Assembly (NCBI GenBank): GCA_015179045.1
Contig: WHUZ01000014.1
Location: 806,001-870,000, forward strand
Origin: Kalaharituber pfeilii
Taxonomy: Eukaryota > Ascomycota > Pezizomycetes > Pezizales > Pezizaceae
Length of the DNA: 64,000 nt
Reading direction: 5' to 3'
Shown: positions 45,700 to 56,467 of the stretch, in pieces
Numbering within the stretch: position 1 is the first letter of the stretch
How the letters are laid out: the number at the start of each line of letters is the position of its first letter
Made by a program: the position numbers and the translations under genes
The notes under the pieces: model-generated
Seen by the model: the letters and a program-made list of their open reading frames with translations, nothing else
The model's database searches: none
Told to the model about the DNA's origin: nothing

Positions 45700-47809
45700 T
45701 TACGGAGCCCCTCTACCGCGTCCCCGACCGCGCCAGACTTCAGTAGGCTTCCAATATGCAGCCATTGCGCTTTCTGCCGACGGATTGTAATATATATTGC
45801 CAAGCGGAAAAGAGCCTGAAGGACGCTCAGTGGGAGTCCAAGTGTTAATGCGGGATCGAGAGCTGCCGGCAGTCGGAGTAGGAATCTGCGGTGAAAATCT
45901 TGCAGGTCTAGGTTCCGCATGAACCCTCGTGGACGATGGAACTTCTGCGTTCTCAGATTGCCCACTGTATATCTCCATATCCTCCTCATTGTCTTCCTCG
46001 CTCTCAAGCTCAGAGTCATCGGCCTGTTCCTCATCCCACCAGGATTGTTTTCCCATGTTACCTGCGGTGGAACCTTCAGGAGCTTAAAGTCGCAATTTTA
46101 TTAGCTTGCACACGCATATTAGGAAGATACTAGAGGGAGGAGAGTCGAAGGTAAACAGAAGTAGTACTAGTACTTACGTTCGACATAATCATTCCATTTC
46201 GGAATAGGATCCACACGATCAAGTGAACTAGTGGCAAATCTTCCCATAATGTGGAACAAGTTTTCCCACAATTGCTGCTTTGCTTCAGACTTCATATTTG
46301 TACGAAACTTTAGTTCCTTCAGATCCTGAAGGCATTGCTGCTGTTCTGGTGTAGATTGTGAGAAGATCGTGTGAATTTCTTGTACCACCCGACCGAAAGG
46401 GTCCTTCATCTTGGGTCTCGTTTCCAGCGTGTTCCAATCTCTCTGTTCAATGCACTCTTGAAGCCTGTTGAGGTCTGCTCCATATTTGCTGTTGATTTCG
46501 CTTATAGATTGACCCCGCTGAACGATACTTTGCAGACATGTTAAGCGTTGCTTAGGGCAAAGAACGTGCCGGACTAAGTTATTCAAAGTCACAAAATCTT
46601 TATTACAGTCTGGAGCTAGACATTTGAATAGAACATGCTGCCAGTGCGAAGTTGTGATGTGCTTTCTGTAAACTGTTAGCAGGGTGGACCTGAGTTTATT
46701 TTACCCTGCGCACACACCTCAGCTTGTACATTTCCTTAAACCTGGTATAGCATTTCGCATCGAGATCATCGGAGTTTGAATGAACATGAGGACACTGGAA
46801 AAAGACCTCGTGACTTCTAGAGCGAGTTGGGGGAGCTCGTTTACGCCTTTTGGCTTCAGTGGGAATGCGCGCCGCAGAATCCCCAGCAGTTTTCCTTTTC
46901 AACGGACTGTTATCACTGTTCCTGCTTGAAGCAGATTGGTGCAGCTGTGGACCACCAGCATGAGGTTCTTGTTGATCGTGGCGTTGCCGGTGTTGATTTT
47001 TTACCTGAGCTGTCCGTGGTCGGTTCATGCCGCTATTATTGACCGGATCGTGTGCGGGGGAAGGCGTTTGGTTGTTATCATTCGGAGTGTCACGCACTTG
47101 TTCAAGGGATGATAAAACCTCATCGAGTTGCTGAAGTGCTGTCGCAGGAGGTATGTTACCTGACTGTACCCTTCTCTGTCGTACTCTGTGTCGCATCTCA
47201 AACATTGCTTCCTGGCTCCAGGTGTTAATATCCTTCACAATCTTCTCACATTTCCAGGCCTTGATCGCGGTAGCAAGGTCCGCTGTGAAGCGATCTCCAT
47301 ACATATCTATATGCTGGTCTAGCTCCTCAACCGATGGTTTATAACCTTTTTGTTTGTTGATGCTTGTCAAATAAAACGCTAGGGCGTGCTCTATGAGATC
47401 ACATGGCGGAATACGGCTCTCAAGCATCTGATTATGTCGTGGATCCACAGCAACCATTCGTGGTATGAGGGCATACAGGTATTTTGCCCGATGGTTGCAG
47501 TTATTCGGCAAGAAGGTAGAAAATACTGTTTTTGTTTCCTCTTCCATTTCCTTGCATTTTTTCTCGATCGCCTGTAAATCTTCTGCCCTGTTATTAAAAT
47601 CAGCAGATAAAAATTTAACCTGGTTTATCCCTTTATCTGTATGGGAAGCGTGTATGCACATCAACTGCTATCACAAAGCCGAAATATACTTACCTTGGTG
47701 GAAATAAACTAGAGGCGGGCAACATCCTAAGTGTATTGTTACCAGTGCCGTATACCTTAGCAGCGTTTGGTTTCTGTGGACCCGGAACATCTCGGGGGGT
47801 TGACAACAT
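45700..47809 (-). CDS. Zinc-finger protein of unknown function, four exons
   Basis: Exons (minus strand) 47809-47694, 47587-46718, 46665-46178 and 46082-45700 give 618 residues. Introns of 106, 52 and 95 nt have GTAAGT or GTGTGT donors and in-phase joins. It starts MLSTPRDVPGPQKPNAAKVY. Residues about 40-210 are helical with no known domain, and then come an S/P/N-rich linker and a basic patch (AKRRKRAPPTRSR). The exon 2/3 join completes a finger C304-x13-C318-x12-H331-x4-H336, and C344-x4-C349-x12-H362-x2-C365 follows directly. The C-terminal third is helical, then acidic (ELESEEDNEEDMEI) and ends GRGRGRGAP. Nuclear nucleic-acid binding is likely. An alternative first exon from 47790 with a later frame is less protein-like. 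Confidence 0.75.
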
Positions 47810-48452
47810 ATTTAATTGAATTTTCGTATTCAGACTGAAAATATTGCGATTGCTAGTATTAATATGGTTGCCGAAGGCGCGAGTTGGGCTTGGAATAGGG
47901 CTTCAGAGACTGAAAGCGGAACTTATGGTATGATTCTGTATTAAGGCTTGCCGACGTGTAACTTCTTCAAGGTTCAGTAGCGGTGTTTTTGTATACTCTA
48001 CCTAATTATTGTTCACACGCGGTGGGAGATACAGGTATAAGAGAAAATTCGGGCCGCACCCTCTAGGTCAATGGAACGGGTTATCTCGCCGAAAATTAAT
48101 GAATTTGTTGATTTTCCTGCTAGATTCTTTTTATTTTCAACGGAAAAAAAAAAAAACCTGGTCTAAATCTGCGTGAAGAAGGTGTTTCCTTTGCCGCCCA
48201 AACATCAGTGGGCAATGAAGGCCGAGCTTGATGCTGGGTTGGCGACTTACCATATCTTATAATTACAGTACTTCTCTACCGTTTGCAGTCCTCGGGGGGG
48301 GTACTCTAGGCAACGTTCTTGAATCGACAACTGTACTTCTGCCTCCACCAATAATCTCTGGAGGGACATACCACCTCCCTCCCTCGCCTGCCAGTTACTA
48401 TCCTAGAAAACGAACACAACAAATCTCCAAACCTTGCATGCTCAAGCTTATT

Positions 48453-48547
<95 letters not shown>

Positions 48548-50164
48548 TTTGCCCTTTCTCTCTATTTTTATAATTGTGATTGCTCGTATACAACGATAAG
48601 CTTGTATGGCGAGAATGAAGTTGCACGCGAACAGTCCATATAAAAAGGACATGGCGAGATTACTTCATAACCCCATCGGGGATATCTGCCCAATTATCAA
48701 CCGTCTGGATGAAGTTTTGTTTGGAGCCTCGATACTGAAGCCCCGTTACTCCAGTAGGAAGTCTCCATGAACAAGAAGCGGCTCTTCATCTGAGAGAGTG
48801 GAGACATCATCAATACATCTGACCTTCAGTTGGGGCAGATAGGTCCAGTGCATTTCATCCAGATCTAGCGGCATGCAGGGGTGATCAGAATCTGTATCAG
48901 ATCACTCTGCTACATTACCAGGGCGCCCTTGTGCTAGAACACAAGGCAGTTCCGCAAAGTCTGTTTCGTCGCTTGCATGGCGTTGTATTTTTCGCAACCA
49001 GGATTGAGTTTCTCCTTATTTTTTGTTTTTGAAGATTCGAAGACATTTCTGTATATGCACAATTTCTGTAAATGCACAATTGAATTGCGAATCACATATC
49101 TACTATGCAGCTATCTCCTAGATTCATGGGCGAGGAACTGACTGTCAGCATTTAAACTGTCTGCTCAAAGCTTTGATAATCTCGATATTCATCCACCTGT
49201 TTTGAGGAAGCAACTATATGCTTAGTTGGGTTCGTTGTGGGGAAGCCAGAGGGGCGGAGCACACTCTGAACTACTCGACCGCAGCTGCAGGTTCGCCACG
49301 TACGTTTGCGAACACACGAAAGTATAGCTGCCTACTTCTAATTGCCTAATTTCACCTACCAGTAGTTGACAGTGTACGTGTACTGGTCCAGAATCGGAGT
49401 GCGGAAAAGGTCTGCGTGAAGCTATAGCTACAACAGTTAAAAAGACCCCGGGAGCAAGAATATGTAAAGCTGACCAGGGTCGTAGCGGCCCCCATGGCCA
49501 GTTCAGGTTTCCGCTTCCTCTAGTGAATCGGTTATTGCGAAGGCGCCTGTAATTGATCACTCAGTGATTCACAGAGGTTATAGCTTTTGGTTTCAAATCA
49601 CCTACATACTGATGCGTTTGTGCCAAGCAAGTTTTCTCTCGCTTGTTCAATTTCCCAGAGCGTTACTATGTACGTCTTTGCATAAGTAAGGCACGTGAAT
49701 TACCGGATACATCATCAGAATTGCTCTGCAATTTTTGCTAAGTCCAAAGGGGCTCAGGTATCTAGAGTGCCCAATGTGGTAACGATCTGCCCCCCTGTAA
49801 CGATCTACTGTCTTGGCACTCCTCGTCATGCATTCCCCACTCTACTACTTCTATTTGGATATATTGCAACTATAAAAATTGTATAACATTATACCAATTT
49901 GACATCGCTGAATCAGAATTTGCCACCATAATAAGGAAAAAATCAAAATTCCACTATTTACAACCAAACTCAATATTATTTACCTGATTTGAGCCCTCCT
50001 TGTATATAGCATAGCCCAACATCCTCGAAATCAGGAAAATAATATAGAAAACTAGTAGTTCTCATGCATCTAGGGCTGGTCTTTTTATTAAAAGCCAATA
50101 ATTGCATATACAGATCATGTGGGATGCAGTGCACCTTCAAATGTATAGAAGTAGTTTATGTTCC
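47810..50164. other. Intergenic with a TTTA microsatellite
   Basis: No convincing gene. Frames across 48.2-48.6 kb are produced by the TTTA repeat. Confidence 0.35.
48452..48549 (+). repeat. TTTA microsatellite, about 24-25 units
   Basis: An almost perfect array of TTTA tetranucleotides about 98 bp long between CTTAT and GCCCTTTCTC. Long perfect arrays of this kind are usually variable in length between strains. Confidence 0.95.
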
Positions 50165-50640
50165 TGAGCTAATCTCCATACCTTAATCTGACCTTCAGTA
50201 TTCCTAGACTCCTCAGGTGATTCAGGAATACTGGGACTTGAAGTAGTAGTAGTTGAAGCACTAGAGGTGGTAATAATAACTTCTTCTGAGGTGCCAGGTA
50301 TGACAGAAGAGACCTGTGGCTCAAATCTGCTGCTGGAACCTGCTTCTACCTACCCCCTCTTCTAGTATTTAGACCCTCCTATCTTATGAACTAAAGGTCT
50401 TCCCCAGCCTCAGCCTCGCATGTGAGTTCTCCCATGGTGTCTTTTTATAGCTTGCTCAGTTGCAGCCATCTCTCTCTGTTTTTGTTCCTCTTTTGCCTTG
50501 CTTTCTCGCTCCATCGCTGCTAACTGCTTTGCATATCAGCGGCTTCTTTCTTATCCTAAACTATTTTCGCACCTTCTGGAGTTTCTGTTCCTCTTTTCTT
50601 TGCTTATGCATATGCAGAGGAACATTGGACTATTATGCAG
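50165..50640 (-). pseudogene. Decayed transposon-protein C-terminus
   Basis: The minus strand reads, with stops and frame changes, KEEQKLQKVRK, AMERESKAKEEQKQREMAAT, EQAIKRHHGRTHMRG and then VSSVIPGTSEEVIITTSSAS, TTTTSSPSIPESPEESRN. The K/E/Q-rich coiled-coil followed by a basic patch is typical of the ends of fungal pogo-type transposases, but this is only an analogy. At least four in-frame stops are present. Confidence 0.35.
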
Positions 50641-50924
50641 TGTAAAAGCATTGTGGAGACTCTCTCAAGCTATAAAATAGGATCACATACATAATAAAGA
50701 TTTTCTGAACTGCTGGCAGTACTAATTGATGGATTTGAGCCATTGGGCATTATCGTGTAAATTGTATGCACAAGTGTACTAAGGGTACTCACCAGCTCTA
50801 TATGTAGCTCCATGGTACTTGCAACTATGGTACTCGTTACTGCTGTTGCTTCTCTCGTCATGTACTATCATCTATAGCTGATATATATACTTATTATACG
50901 TCGCTCTCACTGCATCCGGCATCT

Positions 50925-50937
50925 CTGCTTACTCAAG

Positions 50938-50974
<37 letters not shown>

Positions 50975-53596
50975 TCACGTTACCCCGCTTGCAGCGCTAA
51001 GCCATGGCAGGGTCCCTGGGCAATGTTGAAGTGTATATTCCTCCTTGTCCTTTTCTCGAGCTCATTTTAGAGTTTGGTCCGCGCTAATTCAATGCCCTGC
51101 TTCCTAAAACAGCATTTCCTCACTCGAGTTGCCACACCTGTCCTGCTTCCTTAAGCAGCAATTCCAGTTCCTACAGGCTAAACGAAATTTCTATCTACAT
51201 GACGTCACCTCCCCCTCTCCGCCCCCCGCCGCTACAACTTGAGTCCAGAAAAGAACCTTTCCAACTCATCCCACTCCTCTCCATTCTCCGCAGTCCTTTT
51301 CCAATTCTTTTCCATGTCACTCCACCTCTTGAAGCCTTCTGGACGGTTCCCTACTCCACTCCATGACCTTCCCTCCTCCGAACCCCTCTATTTCCCTTCT
51401 CTCCTTCCTCCACGCCTTTATCCTCTGGCGCACCCCACTCCCGGTGGCCACCTCTCTCCCCCTCTGCGCCGTCCCCTTCTTTGCCATCTCGTCTGCCATC
51501 TCGTTACCTGCGATTCCAATGTGAGCTTTCACCCACATCAGTCTCACCTCCCCCCCCCCTTTCTCTTTCTCCGAGCGACCTTGTTCACCACCTCCCTCAC
51601 GTCCTCCGTCTTCCCCTTGCCCTCCCTGCCCGCCTTCTGGATCGCCATAACAGCTGCTTCAGAGTCCAGGCATACCAGCAATGGTACTTCTTCCTCCACG
51701 CTCTCTAGTGCTCTCCTTATCCCTCTCACCTCTCCATCAAATACCGTCGCCGTTTTCCCCACCACTTCTGCCACTGCTGCCGACCTTCCCCACACTCCTG
51801 CCCCCACCTTGCTATCCTCGATTTTGCTGCCATCTGAGAAAAGAATTGCTCTCCCCCTTCCGGCCTCCTCCACCGAGGTCTTCCATTCTTCTCTCCCTCC
51901 CCTTTTCCTCCCCAGCCTTTCCGCGCACTCCACCTCCACCTTCTCGCACCCCCTCCCTATGATACCCTCTCCTCCTCCTCTGAGAACCTTGACCACTGCC
52001 CCTGCCCACGGTCCAAAACACTCTCATACCCATCCCCTTCTCCTAGTGCCCACTGCACCCCCCAATCCCTCCAATTTCTTGCATCCTCTTCCCTCTCCTC
52101 GTTCCCCCTTCTGAAATCCCCTGTACATAAATCTGCAAGCTCGGGTGGTGCCTCCACTTCCCGTACCATCGCTCTTGCCTGCGCTCCGTCTAAAATCACC
52201 TCCAACCCCTCCACTCCGCACATTGCATTCACCCCCTCTACCCCTGTGCCCCTTCCTCCTCCGGCTGCCTTCTTCAGTGCCTGCAGCTGAACCTTTTCCA
52301 TCTCCCTCCTCCACTCCTTCTGCCCCCTCCACCCTATCTCACTGCCCCACATGGCCACCGCCCTAATCATGCCCGTATAAATCTTCCCCACGCCAAAGGT
52401 TATCATCTCCCACTTCGACTCTTCGAGTGGGATTCGATCCTCCTCTGCCACCACCTTTGCCTCCTTCTTCACTTTCTCTCTCAGCCTCGCCATGTCCCAA
52501 TAGCTATGCCAGTCTAGGATGGTCACTGCTATATCGTCCACGTATGAGGGTGCCTCAATCTCTACCCCCGTCGCTATCTCCCTAACTTCCCTCTCGATCT
52601 TCTCCATTGTTGGTGCCATAAAGATCAGGAAAAGTACTGGCGATAAGGGGACCCTTGTGGGACCCCCACGTTCGCCTTTCCTCTTCCTCTCACTCTCCCA
52701 TCCCACTCCACGCTGAATTCCCTCATCCCCTTGAAGTCCTCCAGCCACCCCCTCTTTCTTCTCGCCTCCTTGCTCCCCTTCTCTTCTATCCTCCTCAATA
52801 CCACCTCCTTTCTGACGATGTTAAACCCCCCCTTCACATTTGCTGTGACCCACGCTACACCTCCCCCCCTGTGCAGGCATCGCTGTGTTTTCGTCACTAC
52901 CCTCGCCATAGCCTGCACCGCGTTTCTCCCCTTTCTGGCCCCCAACTGCAGTCTATGGAAAAGTCCAGCCTCTTTCTGGAGCCTATTTGCCATGATCTTC
53001 TCTCCGATCTTACCTATACATTTGATCAGGTTGATGGGTCTCCATGCCTTTGTTGTCTTGATGTTTTTGCCTGGCTTTGGTATCATGATGACCTTCATCT
53101 CCTTCCACTCCCTGGGTGTTGAGTTCTGGATCCACTTCTCTGCAATTTCACCTACCAGCTGGCCTCCCAATGGGGTCTTCAATGCCGCTTTAATGAGGCG
53201 GTACCCGATTCCATCTGGGCCCGGTGCTGATGTGTTCTTTGTTCTTTTCAGGGCCTCTCTCACCTCCCCCTCCACTCTCCTTCTCTCCCCCTCGCTCACG
53301 TCCCGCCTGCCCCTCTCTTCTCCTCCAACCTCCTCACCCCCCCCCTCTCTTCTTCTTCGAAGGCAAAATTCCTCTTTACTAATGCTTCTGCCTTCTCTGA
53401 GTCTCCCACCAGCTCCCTCCCCTCTTCATCTGTAAGGGCCCCCATCTTATCTCCTCTCCCGAAGGGGTCCTTTGCTACTCTCACTAACCTCCATGGATCG
53501 CTGATCCCCTCTTCCTCCACGAAATCCCTCCAGCACCTTCTCTTCTCTTCTCAGATCTTCCACTTCATCTTCTGCACCGCCGCTGCTTACTCAAGT
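50925..53596 (-). mobile_element. 5'-truncated Tad/I-like LINE, form A tail
   Basis: A 2.65-kb insertion (50938/50939-53582) flanked by CTGCTTACTCAAGT at 50925-50938 and 53583-53596. On the minus strand it carries the reverse transcriptase, RNase H, a 3' untranslated region with AGAAATTTC and purine-rich tracts, and the form A stem-loop (CCATGGCTTAGCGCTGCAAG, then CGGGGTAACGTGATTT) before the tail at 50939-50973. The endonuclease and ORF1 are missing. It is the longest LINE copy in the window and ties the form A mini-retroposons to an RT-bearing parent. Confidence 0.92.
51317..53585 (-). pseudogene. LINE reverse transcriptase and RNase H, frameshifted
   Basis: Order on the minus strand: DPWRLVRVAKDPFGRGDK (linker before RT), SAPGPDGIGYRLIKAAL, MIPKPGK, AWRPINLIKCIGKIGEK, ANVKGGFNIV (motif A), GVPQGSP, then after a frameshift LSPVLFLIFMAP and SYVDDIAVTI (motif C intact). 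A second frame change leads to RNase H: AILFSDGSKIED, TVFDGEVRGIRRALESV, LLVCLDSEAAVMAIQK and, after another shift at a C run near 51550, LMWVKAHIGIAGNEMADEMA. The motif A Asp and the following Asp are Asn (AAT, AAC), both explicable by G-to-A changes. The copy is dead as an enzyme. Confidence 0.9.
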
Positions 53597-53791
53597 GGCC
53601 ATATAACATCTGAACCAATCAGCCAGTGCTGCCAACAGTTTAGGAAATACCTCATTATATGTGTTTCTATTTTATAGCTTGAGAGAATCTCCACACAATT
53701 CTTTTACACTGCATAATAGACCAGTATTCTCTGCATATGTATCAGCGAAGAGGTAAGCTTCAATATAACGGCGCCATTCTCTGCATAATAT

Positions 53792-53924
53792 CCTGAGCAC
53801 CACCAAATATCCTGAGCACCACCAAATATCCTGAGCACCACCAAATATCCTGAGCACCACCAAATATCCTGAGCACCACCAAATATCCTGAGCACCACCA
53901 AATATCCTGAGCACCACCAAATAT
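53792..53924 (+). repeat. 19-bp tandem repeat, 7 copies
   Basis: Seven exact units of CCTGAGCACCACCAAATAT beginning at 53792 with a 19-bp period, ending before CCTATACTTTC. They adjoin the right inverted arm of the interrupted element. Frames through the array on the minus strand are repeat artefacts. There are no unique spacers, so it is not a CRISPR array. Confidence 0.95.
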
Positions 53925-55304
53925 CCTATACTTTCTGAATATTGGCAACAAAGTATAAACTAGAATCATTGACACATGGTGACTCAAGGTATCGATATTG
54001 TATATACCAAATAGGTCATCACTTAAATGCTACAAATAACCCTAGAAAATGTGCGCAAAATAATTCAACATATTATCCCAATTTGAGCTCACTTGAGGGT
54101 CAGTTGCACTCGTAGTAATTTTTTATTGTGGTATTCGGAAAGGGGGCAATATGCCGGTAGCATGCGTTACTCCTGTATCGGGAGTTGCAGGGTGCAATGG
54201 GAAACGAAATTATGAAATCCAAGCCAATATCCCACAACGTGTAAGTCAAACGTGTAAGTCAATGCGCATTTATAAAATGTACTTGCATTTGACCATACAC
54301 AGAGCTTGGATTGCCTGTCTTCTGAACAATGCCAACATTGACGGGTTCGGACCCGAACCATTCACCGATGCATTGGTAGGTGGTCCGAACAATACAACTA
54401 TAGCCAGGATTGGCGTATGGTTCCGCTGAATCAGCTGAATTTATGTGACGCACTGTGAGGTGGGTTGACCGAGATGACAACTTCAAGTTCGTCAGCAAAA
54501 ATCGCCAGGCTCATCACGTACGCTTCAGATTCACTTCATTCGCTGAAACATTAAAAAAAAAAATAGATAGCAAAAATCAAAAAACGCTGCCCTGGTTGCA
54601 CTAGGTTTTAATCACATGGAACTAGAGTATTAATATGTAAAGGACATTCATCTCGTCAGTATACAGTACTGTTTCTAAAGATATATTGTAACTTTGAATT
54701 AATCAGTCATGCACCACTGCTAGATGGGTTGAGATTTATCGCATTGGCGAATGGTTCCGTCTGCGCTACATTGATGAATAAGTTGAACCATCCAGCACTT
54801 CGAACCATTCGGCAAGATTGGTGGATAGGCTGCCCTATTGCCCAATTGTATCCATTGATGTATGAGTCAGAACAGAAATATACCATTTACATAATTGCCC
54901 CGAGTTATCCTGATATGCGTCGTGTCTTCTAAGTCGTGATGATCCTTCAAATAAATCTAGGCCAACATCATGTCGACAGTCTGTAATTGGCACAGTCACG
55001 CCAGACTTGACGATTTGGTGAATGCGTTTCATGATGCTAGTTCCTAGTATGTCTAAATGAGTCTGCAGTTTCTGGATAGACTTGTCAGGCAATGTTTCTT
55101 GCTTTTTTATCTCAATTCTTTGGCGGCCATCGTTCATGACTTTGAGACTTACTGATCCACGCAGCACTCATCCATTGCCGGGTATTGATCCAGAATGGAA
55201 GCAACCGTACCCTGCCAAAGTGTATTGGACTATGAGCATAGTCCAAAGCCTCCAGAATATAATGATAGTTATATACATATGTATGCACTTGCATTGAGCC
55301 ACCC
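53925..55304. other. Intergenic; one weak minus-strand frame
   Basis: A minus-strand frame at 54835-55167 (starting MLRGSVSLKVMNDGRQRIEI) has fairly protein-like composition, but no domain or exon partner. Nothing else is seen. Confidence 0.25.
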
Positions 55305-55504
55305 TACAGTCGAACCTCTCATATTGGATATCGTTGGGGGCGGGCCTTTTATCCAATATCGCCTCATATCCAGTAAGAGAGGTTTATTAAGCGGAGAGTC
55401 TATCTACATACAAATAGTGTCAATGCATGAATAGGAGTGAGTTAACAATATACAGGCTAGATAATAGAGTAAACAAGGTAGGCTAAGTGCCTTAAGATTT
55501 AGAG

Positions 55505-55720
55505 GAGATGCCTTTGCGGTCCTGAAGAAGTGCCCTGAGGTCCGGCGCTGCGCAATTTGCTTATCAAATGTAGCTTGAAACCATTCTTGCAGCTTATGCT
55601 GAGAAATTCAAGGATGTGCTTGATCATGGAGAAAAAGTTGGTACTGTTCCGCATCTGTAGGGATCCTGATACCTGCGGCGTGAGGAGGAGCTTGAGTTTG
55701 AGGCCATGATTGCAGATACC
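55505..55720 (-). pseudogene. Decayed pogo transposase N-terminus
   Basis: The minus strand reads IPTDAEQYQLFLHDQAHP, a TGA, then ISQHKLQEWFQATFDKQI and AQRRTSGHFFRTAKASPL. The pattern is like an N-terminal CENP-B-type helix-turn-helix and matches the fragment at 8230-8400. The DDE domain is absent. Confidence 0.5.
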
Positions 55721-55985
55721 AGAGTATTGGTGCCAGAGTGTTCGAGTTTGAGTACAATTCAGATATTCTTCACATGATAGCTTGAGACAAAGGCCTATAA
55801 ACTATATTCGCTTCACATATTTTGCCCACGAGTGTCATATACGAAGGGTTAGTTGATTGCGCTATCCAATATGACAGGGAAACATTGTTAGTGATACCCC
55901 GGTCTGGGCAGCCGCACAGGCTATCCATCCAATAATGCCAAATATCCAATATTCCCCATAGTCCAGAGCTCTGGAGAAGACCCCC

Positions 55986-56059
55986 TATCCAATATCGTCT
56001 CGGCATAGACTTAGGGCAGTATGCGAGGAATGATATAAAAAAAAAAAAATATCCAATAT
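55986..56059 (+). mobile_element. Mini-retroposon, form B, inside the pogo relic
   Basis: A 54-bp insertion (55996-56049) reading CTCGGCATAGACTTAGGGC, then AGTATGCGAGGAATGATAT and A-tail, between TATCCAATAT at 55986-55995 and 56050-56059. The target is one of the element's own subterminal motifs, so the motif's other copies make the duplication slightly less certain. Confidence 0.75.
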
Positions 56060-56097
56060 CCAATAAGCAAGGATTCAATATGAGAGGTTCGACTGTA

Positions 56098-56301
56098 GTT
56101 AACGTCTAGTTACGAGGCTGGTACCACCCCATTGATTATTAGCTACTGCTAGAAAGATTCTTAATAAAAGCACTGGACTCAATGAAGCACTCGAGCTACT
56201 GTAGCTAAGGGGGAATAGTGAACTCCACAGCTGAAGTCCCGGACCCTAGTGCAGTCATACAGAGACCTAGTTTAGCCACAGAATGAAACCTCCAAGAGTG
56301 T
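56098..56301. other. Short spacer
   Basis: Nothing recognised between the pogo relic and the next insertion. Confidence 0.3.
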
Positions 56302-56376
56302 GCCTGCTCCCTGCCATAGGCTTGTAGCTTGTATGCGGTCTTATGTGAACCAAAAAAAAAAAAAAAAAAAAAAAAA
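56302..56376 (+). mobile_element. Mini-retroposon, form A, diverged
   Basis: CTCCCTGCCATAGGCTTGT, then AGCTTGTATGCGGTCTTATG and about 24 A. The 5' end is again at the stem base, but no target duplication was found, so the insertion may be longer or old. Confidence 0.65.
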
Positions 56377-56467
56377 GGGCTTTGGATTCACTTGACTGGT
56401 TGCCTGTCCCTCCCTACATACAATCTCTTATCGTGTGGCACGGTCCAGGCGAGGGCAATTGTAACAA

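Larger units (their letters stand above)
50607..53739. repeat. Inverted repeat arms interrupted by the LINE
   Basis: The sequence at 50607-50680 (GCATATGCAGAGGAACATTG through CAAGCTATAAAATAG) recurs inverted at 53667-53739 with about 85% identity. The LINE at 50938-53582 lies between them. Without the LINE the arms would be about 340 bp apart. This is a fold-back or MITE-like element, or two opposed copies of one repeat, that later received the LINE. Confidence 0.75.
55305..56097. mobile_element. Pogo/Tc1-type element relic with TA target
   Basis: The element spans 55307-56095 between TA dinucleotides. It starts CAGTCGAACCTCTCATATTG and ends with the inverted match (CAATATGAGAGGTTCGACTG). 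Motifs TATCCAATAT recur near both ends. A decayed transposase N-terminus lies inside (about 55505-55720, minus strand). At 789 bp it is a deleted derivative. Confidence 0.88.

Noticed and set aside
45936..46133. Plus-strand frames over the 45.7-47.8 kb gene
   Set aside because: Antisense of the spliced zinc-finger gene, whose exon joins complete recognisable fingers.
48228..48643. Frames with long LFIYLFIY runs
   Set aside because: Produced by the TTTA microsatellite.
51239..52114. 291-codon plus-strand frame, proline- and serine-rich
   Set aside because: It is the antisense of the LINE RNase H and reverse transcriptase; the minus strand shows the real motifs.
52731..53435. 234-codon plus-strand frame
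   Set aside because: Antisense of the LINE reverse transcriptase (SAPGPDG, WRPINLI lie on the other strand).
53792..53924. CRISPR-like array of 19-bp units
   Set aside because: Units are directly adjacent with no spacers, and the genome is eukaryotic; it is a minisatellite.
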